NCBI GenBank assembly: GCA_913775525.1
Contig: CAJYLH010000008.1
Location: 114,605-178,604 of the forward strand
Source: an uncultured Chryseobacterium sp.
GTDB taxonomy: Bacteria > Bacteroidota > Bacteroidia > Flavobacteriales > Weeksellaceae
Direction of reading: 5' to 3'
Length of the DNA stretch: 64,000 nt
Shown here: one piece after another, positions 9,110 through 18,525 of the stretch
Numbering within the stretch: the stretch's first letter is position 1
How the letters are laid out: each line of letters begins with the position of its first letter
Position numbers and translations under genes: made by a program
The notes under the pieces: generated by a model
Told to the model about the DNA's origin: nothing
Database searches by the model: none
The model's input: only the letters and a program-made list of their open reading frames with translations

Positions 9110-12100
9110 ATGAAAAGATTTCTACTAAGCCTTATATTAATCTGTTTAGCTTTGCCTTTATTCGGACAGAGGGATACAGAACACTGGATAGCTCCCTATT
9201 ATGATTCATCGGGTGGATACACCAATGCTTTATATTTATCCACAGATTCCACTGTACCGGTAGAAGTAAAGATTTACAGCAATAATAATCAGATTGCTGC
9301 GGTAACCATCAGCAAGGGGAGCCCTGCAACATATACGGTTAATAACAACCTTATTCTGGCTTCCTCCGCCACCAATGCACTTACTGTCATTAACAAAGGG
9401 CTTTACCTTAATGCAGATAAACCTTTCTATTGCAGTCTGAGGCTTGGGCAGTTCTCACACGGAGAAATCATCACCAGTAAAGGTAAGGCAGGTATTGGCA
9501 AAGAATTTTATGTTGCTACCAGCCCCAATACCAGCACAAGTTCATTATATAACTTTACCGCCGGTGTTTTGGCAACAGAGGATAATACCTCTGTTACGGT
9601 AACGTGGAATAACTCAGGAGTAACCTTTTTCGGAGGATCTCCGGGAGGAAATACGCAGACCTTTACATTGAATAAAGGACAGTCCTATATATTAGCGGGG
9701 CCCGGAACGGCCAGTCCCAATTTATCCGGATTCATGGGGGCTAAAATCGTAGCCACAAAACCGGTATCGCTCACCAACGGAAGCTGCAACGGTAATTTCG
9801 GATTAGGCTCTTCAGGAGGGTCTGATGCAGTCCTTGATCAGTCGGTACCTGTAGAACGCCTGGGGAATACCTTTGCCATGGTTAAAACCAAATCTACCGC
9901 ACCCAGTGAAAATATGGAAGGTGGAATCATCATTGCTACAGAAGACAATACACAGATATTCCTTAACGGGTCCACGACCCCTATTACAACTATTAATGCC
10001 GGCCAGTTTTACAGGATTAACGAAACGAATTATATCACGCAGCCCGGACCGGGAACACATGCGAATATGTTCATTTCCACCTCCCAAAACGTGTACCTGT
10101 ACCAGCTGGTTGCTGTAGGCAACAGTAATGCAACCTGCGGCTTCAACTATATTCCGCCTCTGAACTGTTTCTTACCGAGAAAAATTGATGAAATCGGAAA
10201 GATCAATGAAATGCCCGGTGTAACCAGTGCAATCAGCCTAAAACTGAATATCCTTACGGAAGCCGGTGCTTCGGTCCTGGTTAACGGGAATCCGCCGACT
10301 GCTGCAGAGGGCCCTTATCCTTTGACCGGAAATACCCAATGGCAGACCTATGCCATTGAAGGAATCACTGGAAATGTGACCATTACGTCCACCAAAGCAG
10401 TAACAGCCGGAATCAACGGAGGGTACAGCACCGCAGGTTACGGAGGGTATTTTGCCGGATTCTCTTCAATTCCTGTCATTGCCAAGAAAAACGGAGAATG
10501 TATTCCGGGTATTACGCTGGAGGTGGATGACAGTTATGAAACCTATCAGTGGTACCTGAACGGTGTTCCGATCAATGGTGCTACTAATAATACCTATGTT
10601 CCTACAGTTGCCGGAAATTATACGGTAAAAGTTACCATGGGAACCTGTCCTCCGGTTACTACGCCTATCTACAAAGTATTTGCCTGCCTTAAGCAGACCA
10701 CGACTTCACTGAACGCATGTGCCACCAAGGTCATTAATCCGGCATTCTCTTATACCACATCACAGACTCCTGTTCCAGGGACCGTAACCATTATTACCTA
10801 TCCTACTCATGGAACAGCTACGATCAATACTTCAACGGGTGCCATTACCTACATCCCGCAGGCAGGGTATTTAGGCCCTGACCAGATTGTATACAAATTC
10901 TGCGGCAACGCACCAGAATTCATAGAATGTGAGCAGGTAACCCTAAACCTGAATGTAGTACCATTTACTGTGACCGATGCAACTGTAAAGGCTTGTCAAT
11001 ACAACGGAAATGCTTATTTTGACCTCACTGCAGCAGCCGTTACTAGTTATACTCCTGTAGTTAAAAAGTTCTATAAAACCCTTAATGATGTCAATGCATC
11101 CATTGAAATCAACAATCCGGATAATTATTTTTCGGCAGAAGGATTTGTTTATGTAAAAGTAACCACCAATGAGGGCTGTACAGGTCTTGCCAAAATAACC
11201 CTTGCATTCCTGCCTTCTCCGGTAGTTTATGAGACTACCCTGAATGAGTGTTTTGTAGAAAATAAAGAAAATATGGCGGTATTTAATTTAACTGCAGCCA
11301 ATGTTACAGCAGAAACCCCTGTGACCAAAATGTTCTATCCAACATTCACTGATGCGAGCAACGGGACCAACGTCATCATGAATAACCTGAACAGCTATCT
11401 GTCTACGGACGGCGTAGTCTACGTAAGGGTATTTAATTCCAATGGCTGTTATTCGATTGCGAAAATTAACCTTCATGTAATCCCTCCGAAGAGATCTTCA
11501 TTACTGGTTGACCAATATATCTGTATCGATGACAGGACGACTATAGATGCAGGTCCCGGCTATCAATCATACGAATGGAGCACAGGAGCTACGACCCAGT
11601 CTATTCAAGGAGTTTCTGTAGGTACATACTGGGTAATCCTTAAAGATAACGGATGCTTTGTTAAGCAGATTGTCCACATCAGAAAAGCTGAGGATCCGGT
11701 GATCAAGGAGATTGAAATTGCCAATAATACAGCAACTGTAATAGTAACAGGCGGAAAACCACCGTATAAATATTCTGTAGACAATATGACTACATGGCAG
11801 GAATCCAATGTTTTCACCGGGCTTACCCGAGGACAGCACACGTTCCATGTTAAAGATGCTTATGACTGTACAACCCCAATTTCTGTTGAAGTCACAGTGC
11901 CTAACCTCATCAATGTCATTACTCCGAACGGAGATAACAAAAACGATTATATCGATTACAGTGAACTTGGCTATAAAGAAAACCTTTCCTTTGTGATCTA
12001 TGACCGTTACGGCAATAAAATATTTACGGGAGACCGGTTTAACAATTACACATGGGATGGTAAGCATTTCGGGAAGAAAATTTCTACCGGAACCTATTGG

Positions 12101-12184
12101 TACCATATCAACTGGAATGAACCGAATAAGCAGAAGACCCCGGTAAAATATACCGGATGGATCCTGGTGAAAAATATAGAATAA
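9110..12184 (+). CDS. IgGFc-binding-like, T9SS type B sorted surface protein (copy 2)
   Basis: 1024 residues, with signal peptide MKRFLLSLILICLALPLFGQ. It has the same architecture as its neighbours: RDTEHWIAPYYDSSGG at the mature N-terminus, GEIITSKGKAGIGKEFYVA, ATEDNTSVTV, an Ig-like YQWYLNGVPINGA segment, repeats with cysteine pairs, and the type B sorting domain (VITPNGDNKNDYIDY, YDRYGNKIFTG, WDGKHFGKKISTGTYWY). It is the shortest and most divergent of the three, lacking one of the internal repeat units (the CDDNLDG-type unit) seen in copies 1 and 3. A long terminator hairpin follows eight bases after the stop. Confidence 0.88.
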   Translation: MKRFLLSLILICLALPLFGQRDTEHWIAPYYDSSGGYTNALYLSTDSTVPVEVKIYSNNNQIAAVTISKGSPATYTVNNNLILASSATNALTVINKGLYLNADKPFYCSLRLGQFSHGEIITSKGKAGIGKEFYVATSPNTSTSSLYNFTAGVLATEDNTSVTVTWNNSGVTFFGGSPGGNTQTFTLNKGQSYILAGPGTASPNLSGFMGAKIVATKPVSLTNGSCNGNFGLGSSGGSDAVLDQSVPVERLGNTFAMVKTKSTAPSENMEGGIIIATEDNTQIFLNGSTTPITTINAGQFYRINETNYITQPGPGTHANMFISTSQNVYLYQLVAVGNSNATCGFNYIPPLNCFLPRKIDEIGKINEMPGVTSAISLKLNILTEAGASVLVNGNPPTAAEGPYPLTGNTQWQTYAIEGITGNVTITSTKAVTAGINGGYSTAGYGGYFAGFSSIPVIAKKNGECIPGITLEVDDSYETYQWYLNGVPINGATNNTYVPTVAGNYTVKVTMGTCPPVTTPIYKVFACLKQTTTSLNACATKVINPAFSYTTSQTPVPGTVTIITYPTHGTATINTSTGAITYIPQAGYLGPDQIVYKFCGNAPEFIECEQVTLNLNVVPFTVTDATVKACQYNGNAYFDLTAAAVTSYTPVVKKFYKTLNDVNASIEINNPDNYFSAEGFVYVKVTTNEGCTGLAKITLAFLPSPVVYETTLNECFVENKENMAVFNLTAANVTAETPVTKMFYPTFTDASNGTNVIMNNLNSYLSTDGVVYVRVFNSNGCYSIAKINLHVIPPKRSSLLVDQYICIDDRTTIDAGPGYQSYEWSTGATTQSIQGVSVGTYWVILKDNGCFVKQIVHIRKAEDPVIKEIEIANNTATVIVTGGKPPYKYSVDNMTTWQESNVFTGLTRGQHTFHVKDAYDCTTPISVEVTVPNLINVITPNGDNKNDYIDYSELGYKENLSFVIYDRYGNKIFTGDRFNNYTWDGKHFGKKISTGTYWYHINWNEPNKQKTPVKYTGWILVKNIE

Positions 12185-12192
12185 TAACCCAA

Positions 12193-12233
12193 AATAAATA
12201 AACCACGATTGTCATAATCGTGGTTTATTTATT
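12193..12233. terminator. Long terminator hairpin after copy 2
   Basis: An 18-bp perfect stem (AATAAATAAACCACGATT and its complement) around a 5-base loop, 8 bases after the stop of the second giant gene. The stem base is AT-rich rather than a clean U-tract. Confidence 0.75.
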
Positions 12234-12427
12234 ATTAAACGTAAATGGCCGAATTACATACACCAAATACTAAACGATAACTGCTATAGAAACAATCGCG
12301 TTTCTGCCGCTTATGCAGAAATCCGGACAAAAAACAGTAATAAAAGATATTTTCCATGCTTTTGCAAACTACCGTTTTTAAATTGCTGTTTTTTATTATT
12401 TTTCAGGCGATCAACAATTTTTATTAT

Positions 12428-12435
12428 TAAATTTG
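12428..12435 (+). promoter_or_regulatory. -7 element before third giant T9SS protein
   Basis: TAAATTTG, a TAnnTTTG match, ends 19 bases before the ATG at 12455. Confidence 0.6.
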
Positions 12436-12454
12436 TGACAAAAGCGGTAACTGA

Positions 12455-15400
12455 ATGAAGAAAATTCTATCTTTTATATTCTTATTTTTTATTTTCACCT
12501 GTACTTTTGCCCAGCTGGACAGGGAACACTGGTTTGCACCGATGATAGACAGGACCACTGCGACCAATCCTTATCAGAGATTGTACTTATCCACCAGCAG
12601 GACTACCCCATTTCCGGTAAGCATTTATAACAATAATACATTAATCGGTACAGTTACAATCAGCAAGAACAATCCGCAGAAATTTGATGTTTTAAGAAAT
12701 TATATCATTACGACCTTACAGACTGACCTTTTTACTCCTACAACTAAAGGGCTCTATCTGAAAGCAGAATTCCCCTTTTATGCCAACCTCCGGTTTTCTG
12801 TCACGAATCACGCTGAAATCATAACATCCAAAGGGATTCCTTCTACCGGTAAAAATTTTTATGTAGCGAGTGCTCCCATCAGCGTCAGCAACCAGATCCT
12901 GAATTTTATGACCAGCGTGCTGGCAACCGAAGACAATACCACGGTAACCATTACCGGCTATAAAAATACGGTTCAGTTTTCCAACGGCACAACCGGAGCA
13001 ACCAATCCCACGCTTACTTTTACTTTGAATAAGGGCCAGTCTTACATTATAGACGGTATAGGTACTATTGCAGGAAATTCCAATGGCTTTATCGGAGCAC
13101 ATATTACTTCCACCAAGCCGGTCAATATTACGAACGGAAACTTTAACGGTCAATATGCAGGAAGTTTCCAGAACAATTCGGACATCCTGATGGACCAGTC
13201 GGTTCCTGTGGAAAGACTGGGAAATGAATTTGCCCTGGTGAAAGGAAACGGAAGTATAGGCTCCAATATGGAAGGTGCCATCATCATTGCTACAGAAGAT
13301 AATACCCAAATATTCGTCAATAACGAAACTGCTGCTCTGGCTACCTTAAATACGGGCCAATACTTCGTTGTCCCGGATTCAAAATACCAGCTCCATGGCA
13401 GCAGCCATTACAACCTGTATATCAGGACCTCCAAAAATGCTTATGTGTATCAGATCCTGGCTGGCGATTCCAATCCTACCAATGAAGTGGCCACCGGCGG
13501 CTTTAATTTTATTCCTGCGCTCAACTGTTACCTGCCCAAGAAGATTGACGAACTGGGGCTGATCAATGAAAATTTTGTCTACTCTATCAATAACCCTTCT
13601 GGTATCCTGAATATTCCTACTAAGCTGAACCTGATCACCGAAAGAGGCGCTGTTGTTACCGTAAACGGTGCTGTTCCACCGGCCTCTGCCGGGCCATATG
13701 ACATGACCGGCACCAACAACTGGGTTACCTATGGAATTCCCAATGTAACAGGCACACTGACGATTACTTCCACCAAAGCGATTACGGCAGGAATTACGGC
13801 AGGAACCGATGCCGTAGGCTATGGCGGTTTCTTTGCCGGCTTTCCTACCCAGCCGGTCATCCTGAAATCCGGTGGCGATTGTGTTCCGGGAATTGTTCTT
13901 ACGGCAGATCCTGTTATCTATGATACCTACCAATGGTATGTCAATAACACCCTGATACCAGGCGCCACTTCATCTTCCTATACTCCTACCCAATCCGGAT
14001 ACTACACCTGTTCGGTAACGATGGGAAGCTGTGCCCCGCTAATCACTGAAAAATTTAAAGTATTAAACTGTACCAAACAGATCACCGCTATTTATGATGT
14101 CTGTACCTCCAAAACCATAACTCCGGCATTCAGCAGTTCAACACAGTCTCCGGTTCCTTCCACAGTTGCCATTACTACAGCTCCTACATCCGGAACCGCT
14201 ATGGTGAATCCGACTACAGGAATTATTACTTATACCGTAAATAACCCAGGAACAATCGGGACAGATACTTTCACCTATACTTTCTGCGGAAATAACATCG
14301 ATTTTCCGGATTGTGAAACAGTAACGGTAAACATCAATATCCAGGTGCTTACCGTAAGCAACGCTTCACTATCTGCCTGTACGGTAAATGGCCAGGGAAC
14401 ATTTAACCTGACTACAGCTGCTGTTACCTCCAGTTCGGGGACTACCATTACCTACTACCCTACACTAACCGATGCACAGAACGAAAATGCTGCTGCCCTG
14501 ATCACTAATCCCACAACATACACAGCTGCGAACGGAACGATCGTATATGCCGTTGTAAAAAACAACCTGGGCTGTAAAAATATTGCCCAGATTACCCTTA
14601 ACCTGTTTCCTCTCGCTGTAGTAACTGAAAATTATACGGGGGCATTCTGTGATGACAATCTTGACGGAACGGTGACCATAACCTTATCAGATATTACCGC
14701 TATCGTCCTGAACAATCCTTCATATTTTACAAATGTGAGGTATTATGCTAATCTTAGTGATGCTACAGCAGGGAATAACAATACTCTTCCTAATAGCTGG
14801 AGCTATACGGCAGCGACTACAATTTACATCCGGGTAAATTCTCCAAACGGATGTGCTCCTGTAATCAAACCCCTGAATTTTACTATCGGATCCAAAATTC
14901 CTTTACAGAAAACATCTCTTTCCATAAGCGTCTGCGATGATGACCTGGATGGCATAAAGCAGGTCAGCCTTTCATCCTACATCAGCCAGTTCACTACAGA
15001 TCCGGCAGTTACAGTGACCTATCACGGAAGTCTTCAGGATGCCCAGAATGATGTGAATCCGTTAAATAATCCTATCAATCTTACAGGAACACAGACGATA
15101 TATATAAGATTTGAAAAAAACGGAGTCTGTCCGAATATTGCTTCTATATCTGTTACCATTAAAGTTCCCAGAAAGTCGGATCTCCTGACTGACCAGGTGA
15201 TCTGCCCGAAAGCAAAGACCAACCTGGATGCCGGGCCTAATTTTGAAAGTTACAGCTGGAGTACAGGAGCCACTTCACAATCCATTACCAATGTTCCTGC
15301 CGGAAACTACTGGGTAGACCTTACGTATCAGGGATGCGTATACCGGCAATATGTAACAGTCACCGAATCTCAGCTTCCGGTAATTACTTCTATAGAAATC

Positions 15401-15853
15401 AACGGCCAGGTAGTAACGGTAGGTACAAGCGGCGGAAATCCTCCGTATGAATATTCACTGGACGGAATCACATGGCAAAGCTCTAATGTATTCAATAATA
15501 TACCAAGAGGGAACCATACGCTGTATGTAAGGGATTCCAAGCGCTGCCAGGATGTGACCAGGACCTTCGTGATCATTAACCTGATCAATACCATCACGCC
15601 CAATGGAGATGGTACTAATGACGATATAGATTATTCTGCTTTAATGACGAATAAAAACCTCGAATTCAGGATCTTTGACCGCTATGGAGCTGAAGTCTTC
15701 CGAGGAACGCCTTCCAACCGGTATACCTGGGACGGCAATATGGGTGGAAGGCCTGTCAACACCGCAACATACTGGTATTTTATCAGCTGGACAGAGTTTG
15801 GAGGTGCCACTACAGTAAAATACAGCAGCTGGCTCTTGGTAAAACACAGATAA
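12455..15853 (+). CDS. IgGFc-binding-like, T9SS type B sorted surface protein (copy 3)
   Basis: 1132 residues, with signal peptide MKKILSFIFLFFIFTCTFAQ. Mature start LDREHWFAPMIDRTT. It shares long near-parallel blocks with copy 1: LYLST..TTPFPV.IYNNNTL, SVTNHAEIITSKG and NNTLP in the repeats, and FCDDNLDGTVTI against LCDDNFDGIINV. Copies 1 and 3 are therefore closer to each other than to copy 2. The C-terminus carries the type B sorting domain (TITPNGDGTNDDIDY, DRYGAEVFRG, TATYWYFISW). It is predicted to sit at the cell surface after T9SS export. No terminator is obvious before the next promoter. Confidence 0.88.
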   Translation: MKKILSFIFLFFIFTCTFAQLDREHWFAPMIDRTTATNPYQRLYLSTSRTTPFPVSIYNNNTLIGTVTISKNNPQKFDVLRNYIITTLQTDLFTPTTKGLYLKAEFPFYANLRFSVTNHAEIITSKGIPSTGKNFYVASAPISVSNQILNFMTSVLATEDNTTVTITGYKNTVQFSNGTTGATNPTLTFTLNKGQSYIIDGIGTIAGNSNGFIGAHITSTKPVNITNGNFNGQYAGSFQNNSDILMDQSVPVERLGNEFALVKGNGSIGSNMEGAIIIATEDNTQIFVNNETAALATLNTGQYFVVPDSKYQLHGSSHYNLYIRTSKNAYVYQILAGDSNPTNEVATGGFNFIPALNCYLPKKIDELGLINENFVYSINNPSGILNIPTKLNLITERGAVVTVNGAVPPASAGPYDMTGTNNWVTYGIPNVTGTLTITSTKAITAGITAGTDAVGYGGFFAGFPTQPVILKSGGDCVPGIVLTADPVIYDTYQWYVNNTLIPGATSSSYTPTQSGYYTCSVTMGSCAPLITEKFKVLNCTKQITAIYDVCTSKTITPAFSSSTQSPVPSTVAITTAPTSGTAMVNPTTGIITYTVNNPGTIGTDTFTYTFCGNNIDFPDCETVTVNINIQVLTVSNASLSACTVNGQGTFNLTTAAVTSSSGTTITYYPTLTDAQNENAAALITNPTTYTAANGTIVYAVVKNNLGCKNIAQITLNLFPLAVVTENYTGAFCDDNLDGTVTITLSDITAIVLNNPSYFTNVRYYANLSDATAGNNNTLPNSWSYTAATTIYIRVNSPNGCAPVIKPLNFTIGSKIPLQKTSLSISVCDDDLDGIKQVSLSSYISQFTTDPAVTVTYHGSLQDAQNDVNPLNNPINLTGTQTIYIRFEKNGVCPNIASISVTIKVPRKSDLLTDQVICPKAKTNLDAGPNFESYSWSTGATSQSITNVPAGNYWVDLTYQGCVYRQYVTVTESQLPVITSIEINGQVVTVGTSGGNPPYEYSLDGITWQSSNVFNNIPRGNHTLYVRDSKRCQDVTRTFVIINLINTITPNGDGTNDDIDYSALMTNKNLEFRIFDRYGAEVFRGTPSNRYTWDGNMGGRPVNTATYWYFISWTEFGGATTVKYSSWLLVKHR

Positions 15854-15992
15854 CCCTTTATTGGTCGGGAATTTGCATCAACCGGTAAGAGCTTATATTC
15901 TCATAACATACATTAACATTTTTCTGAAAAGTTTAATATAACTTTAACCGTAATCAGGGTTTTCCAAATGTATGATTTGATGGATTTCTGTG

Positions 15993-16000
15993 TAATTTTG
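15993..16000 (+). promoter_or_regulatory. -7 element that fixes the next gene's start
   Basis: TAATTTTG, a TAnnTTTG match, lies downstream of the ATG at 15968 and 9 bases upstream of the ATG at 16010. It argues for the later start. Confidence 0.6.
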
Positions 16001-16009
16001 CCACATTAT

Positions 16010-16804
16010 ATGAACAAGTGTATCACCCTATTGCTGCTGGTTTTTCTGATCAAAATCAATGCACAACAATTTTCCGGAGAAGTTTTTCTGAAGGACAATT
16101 CTGTATTCTATCTGAACCAGGTATATGTAACAAATCTTAACACCCAGAAAACTGTTCTGACGAATTATAACGGGAATTTTACTCTACAGGCTGCTCCCGG
16201 GGATATCATCCGTTTTACATCCATTGTTACAGAAAGAAAAGATATCAAACTGTCTCCTCAGATGCTGGATCAGCAAAACCTGGTCGAGCTGAAAATTGCC
16301 TATCACGATATCCAGGAAGTTGTTATCAGCAGGTTTAAACCTACGGGTAACCTTAGGTATGATGTGAACGCACTGAGAAAAGAAGATAAAGGACTGGCCA
16401 TTAAAAAAGTCATCGGGCTGCCTGAACCTAAAGGGGATGGTACGCCTCCGCAACTGCCGGTGGCAGGACTTAGGGATGGTGGACTTACTTTCAGCCTGGA
16501 GAGCATTTATGATATTCTTTCAGGGGAAAGAAAGAAAAAACAGCGGTATATGGCTTATGAAAAGATGAACAGTTCGGTGACACAAATTAAAAATTATCTG
16601 GGCAAGGATTATTTTGTTAAATTCAAGATACCTGAAAACCTTATTGATAATTTCCTGCAGTTTGTTTACACCTCGGAAAACATCGAACCGTATATTTCAG
16701 CTGGAAACTTTGAAGCGGTAAAAGTCCCGATTGAAAAGTATGTACCGATCTATCAGAGAAGGCTAAAAAATTCGCACCTTCAGGAAATCATCACCAAGCC
16801 GTAA
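16010..16804 (+). CDS. Secreted carboxypeptidase-regulatory-like domain protein
   Basis: From the ATG at 16010 the product is 264 residues and begins with a clear signal peptide (MNKCITLLLLVFLIKINAQ). The frame extends 14 codons upstream to 15968, but those codons overlap the promoter and would bury the signal peptide, so I choose 16010. The first 90 mature residues (QFSGEVFLKDN, NLNTQKTVLTNYNGNFTL, PGDIIRFTSI) resemble the carboxypeptidase regulatory-like beta-sandwich that starts many Bacteroidota outer-membrane-associated proteins. The rest (LEIYDILSGERKKKQRYMAYE-like region and a helical C-terminus) is unrecognised. It is too short to be a TonB-dependent receptor. Periplasmic function unknown. 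Confidence 0.75.
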   Translation: MNKCITLLLLVFLIKINAQQFSGEVFLKDNSVFYLNQVYVTNLNTQKTVLTNYNGNFTLQAAPGDIIRFTSIVTERKDIKLSPQMLDQQNLVELKIAYHDIQEVVISRFKPTGNLRYDVNALRKEDKGLAIKKVIGLPEPKGDGTPPQLPVAGLRDGGLTFSLESIYDILSGERKKKQRYMAYEKMNSSVTQIKNYLGKDYFVKFKIPENLIDNFLQFVYTSENIEPYISAGNFEAVKVPIEKYVPIYQRRLKNSHLQEIITKP

Positions 16805-16878
16805 TTTTTCCCACTTATGGGATTGATATTCTGACTGTTAATTTCCCTTTCATTTCTTTCGTATACAGATTATTTTTT

Positions 16879-16886
16879 TAAATTTG
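16879..16886 (+). promoter_or_regulatory. Possible -7 element upstream of 16988 gene
   Basis: TAAATTTG, a TAnnTTTG match, lies 101 bases before the ATG at 16988. It would give an unusually long leader of about 95 nt. Confidence 0.4.
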
Positions 16887-16987
16887 TTTCAACCGAACGG
16901 ATTTAAAACTGTGATTGCTTCCTTTTGCTATTTTAAAACTGAGGTCAAAAACACAAAGCTTTTTTCATCTTTTAAAATTTGACCTGA

Positions 16988-17767
16988 ATGAAAAAATTTA
17001 TTTTAATTTTCAGCACAATACTATGTGCCGGTATTTCTGCCCAGAAAAAGGGCAAAGACTACAGTGATATTCTGAAAAGCAAAAATATTTACGAAATCAA
17101 TGCCTTTCTTAGGGATGCCCATCCGGACGATCCGCGCAGATCCATCCTCAAGCCCCGGGTGATGGAAATGATGAAGGACTATATCAAAGATGCCCTTCCT
17201 GGCGACCAGAAGGTAAAACAGATGCAGGAATGGCTGGCCATGCTGAAAAGGAGGCCGTCTACAAAAATTACCTTTGACGAAATGAATGCCATCATCCGGC
17301 AAAAACAGATCGCCAAGTACAAGGCTGAGCTGGCAGCCAAACAGCCTACCGTAGCCTATACACCCAGCAATCCCAATAATGCTATTGTAACCGGAGCGGC
17401 AGTCGCCACCACTGCAGCCATCCCGGATGTGGAAGCTGAAGAATTCAATATGCTGATGGCCGTTTCTCCTGTGGAACATAAAAATAAAACGGTTAAAATA
17501 CTGAATTCCCTGTTCGACAATGATCCGATGAGTAAAGAATGTATCGTTTTGATAGAAAATAAATCAGACTGTAATATTATTATGAGGATGGAAGGTATCG
17601 GCACCATCAAATACAGGCTTCCCATTCCTGCACGCAGCGATAATTCCATAGTCGTGCAAAAAGGAGACTATCTGTTTACCAGTATCGTATGCGGCTCTCA
17701 ATATGCTTCTCAGAAAACCATTCAGAAACCTGTCATGGTATCCCTAGGTATGTCGGCCTCCAAATGA
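16988..17767 (+). CDS. Secreted DUF6759-like family protein (paralogue 2 of 4)
   Basis: 259 residues with a signal peptide (MKKFILIFSTILCAGISAQ). The N-terminal part carries FLRDAHPDDPRRSILKPR (residues 37-54), nearly the same as YLASTYPDDPRRSVLKPK in the 18526 gene. An alanine/proline-rich linker spans about 115-150. The conserved C-terminal domain has LNSLFDNDPMSKECIV, ENKSDCNIIMRMEG, YRLPIPARSDN and KGDYLFTSIVCGSQYASQKTI. Mature cysteines are mostly the family-conserved ones, with an extra Cys in KECIV. Function unknown; predicted periplasmic or surface. It is followed by trmB after 66 bases with a separate promoter. Confidence 0.8.
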   Translation: MKKFILIFSTILCAGISAQKKGKDYSDILKSKNIYEINAFLRDAHPDDPRRSILKPRVMEMMKDYIKDALPGDQKVKQMQEWLAMLKRRPSTKITFDEMNAIIRQKQIAKYKAELAAKQPTVAYTPSNPNNAIVTGAAVATTAAIPDVEAEEFNMLMAVSPVEHKNKTVKILNSLFDNDPMSKECIVLIENKSDCNIIMRMEGIGTIKYRLPIPARSDNSIVVQKGDYLFTSIVCGSQYASQKTIQKPVMVSLGMSASK

Positions 17768-17808
17768 TCCTTACCCATTCCCGCTGACCATATATGTATA
17801 AATTTTAG

Positions 17809-17816
17809 TACTTTTG
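17809..17816 (+). promoter_or_regulatory. -7 element of trmB promoter
   Basis: TACTTTTG, a TAnnTTTG match, ends 17 bases before the trmB ATG. Confidence 0.6.
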
Positions 17817-17833
17817 CAGGGTTTTTAAATATC

Positions 17834-18511
17834 ATGGGAAAGAATAAATTAGCACGGTTTGCCGAAAACAAAATATTACCGAATGTCATACAGCCTACAC
17901 GGGAAGATGCCTTACAGGGCTTTGACCTGAAGGGTAAGTGGAGAACTGATTTTTTTAAGAATGACAATCCTATTGTCCTGGAACTGGGATGTGGGAAAGG
18001 AGAATATTCCGTGGGTTTGGCCAAGACTTTCCCTGAAAAGAATTTTATCGGTATAGACATTAAGGGTGCAAGGTTCTGGTTCGGAGCTAAAGAAGCGGTG
18101 GAAAACAATATGACCAATGTTGCATTTTTAAGGACGCAGATTGAGCTTGTAGATTATTTCTTCGCAGAAAATGAAGTGGATGAAATCTGGATTACATTCC
18201 CGGATCCACAGATTAAGTACAAACGTACCAAACACAGGCTGACACACCCGGACTTTTTAGCACGGTACAAGAAATTCCTCAAACCGGGTGGCATCATCCA
18301 CCTGAAGACCGACTCTGAATTCCTTCACGGCTATACGCTGGGATATTTGCAAGGGGCCGGACATGAAATCATAACTGCCCACCACGATATCTATGGTGCT
18401 CCGGAATATGATCCGAATACAGAACACCTGAGAGACATCAGGACCTACTACGAAGAACTTTTCTCTGCCAAAGGCAAAACTATAACCTACATAAAATTCC
18501 GGATCCACTGA
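17834..18511 (+). CDS. trmB: tRNA (guanine-N7-)-methyltransferase
   Basis: Methylates N7 of G46 in the variable loop of tRNAs using S-adenosylmethionine. 225 residues. The SAM-binding motif I is VLELGCGKGEYSVGLA (about residues 50-65), motif II region IGIDIKGARFWFGAKEA, and the family signature ITFPDPQIKYKRTKHRLT is intact (about 119-136). The C-terminal T..E..F..KG element is present (TYYEELFSAKGKTI). It is probably co-transcribed with the two DUF6759-like genes downstream, which start 14 and about 690 bases after its stop on the same strand. Confidence 0.95.
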   Translation: MGKNKLARFAENKILPNVIQPTREDALQGFDLKGKWRTDFFKNDNPIVLELGCGKGEYSVGLAKTFPEKNFIGIDIKGARFWFGAKEAVENNMTNVAFLRTQIELVDYFFAENEVDEIWITFPDPQIKYKRTKHRLTHPDFLARYKKFLKPGGIIHLKTDSEFLHGYTLGYLQGAGHEIITAHHDIYGAPEYDPNTEHLRDIRTYYEELFSAKGKTITYIKFRIH

Positions 18512-18525
18512 TGAAATAACATTCG

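Noticed and set aside
11567-12106. 179-codon open frame antisense to the second giant surface gene
   Set aside because: Shadow of the sorting-domain coding sequence; no promoter and no protein-like pattern.
12716-13309. 197-codon antisense open frame in the third giant surface gene
   Set aside because: Overlaps a strong coding frame with signal peptide and recognised domains; reads as a shadow.
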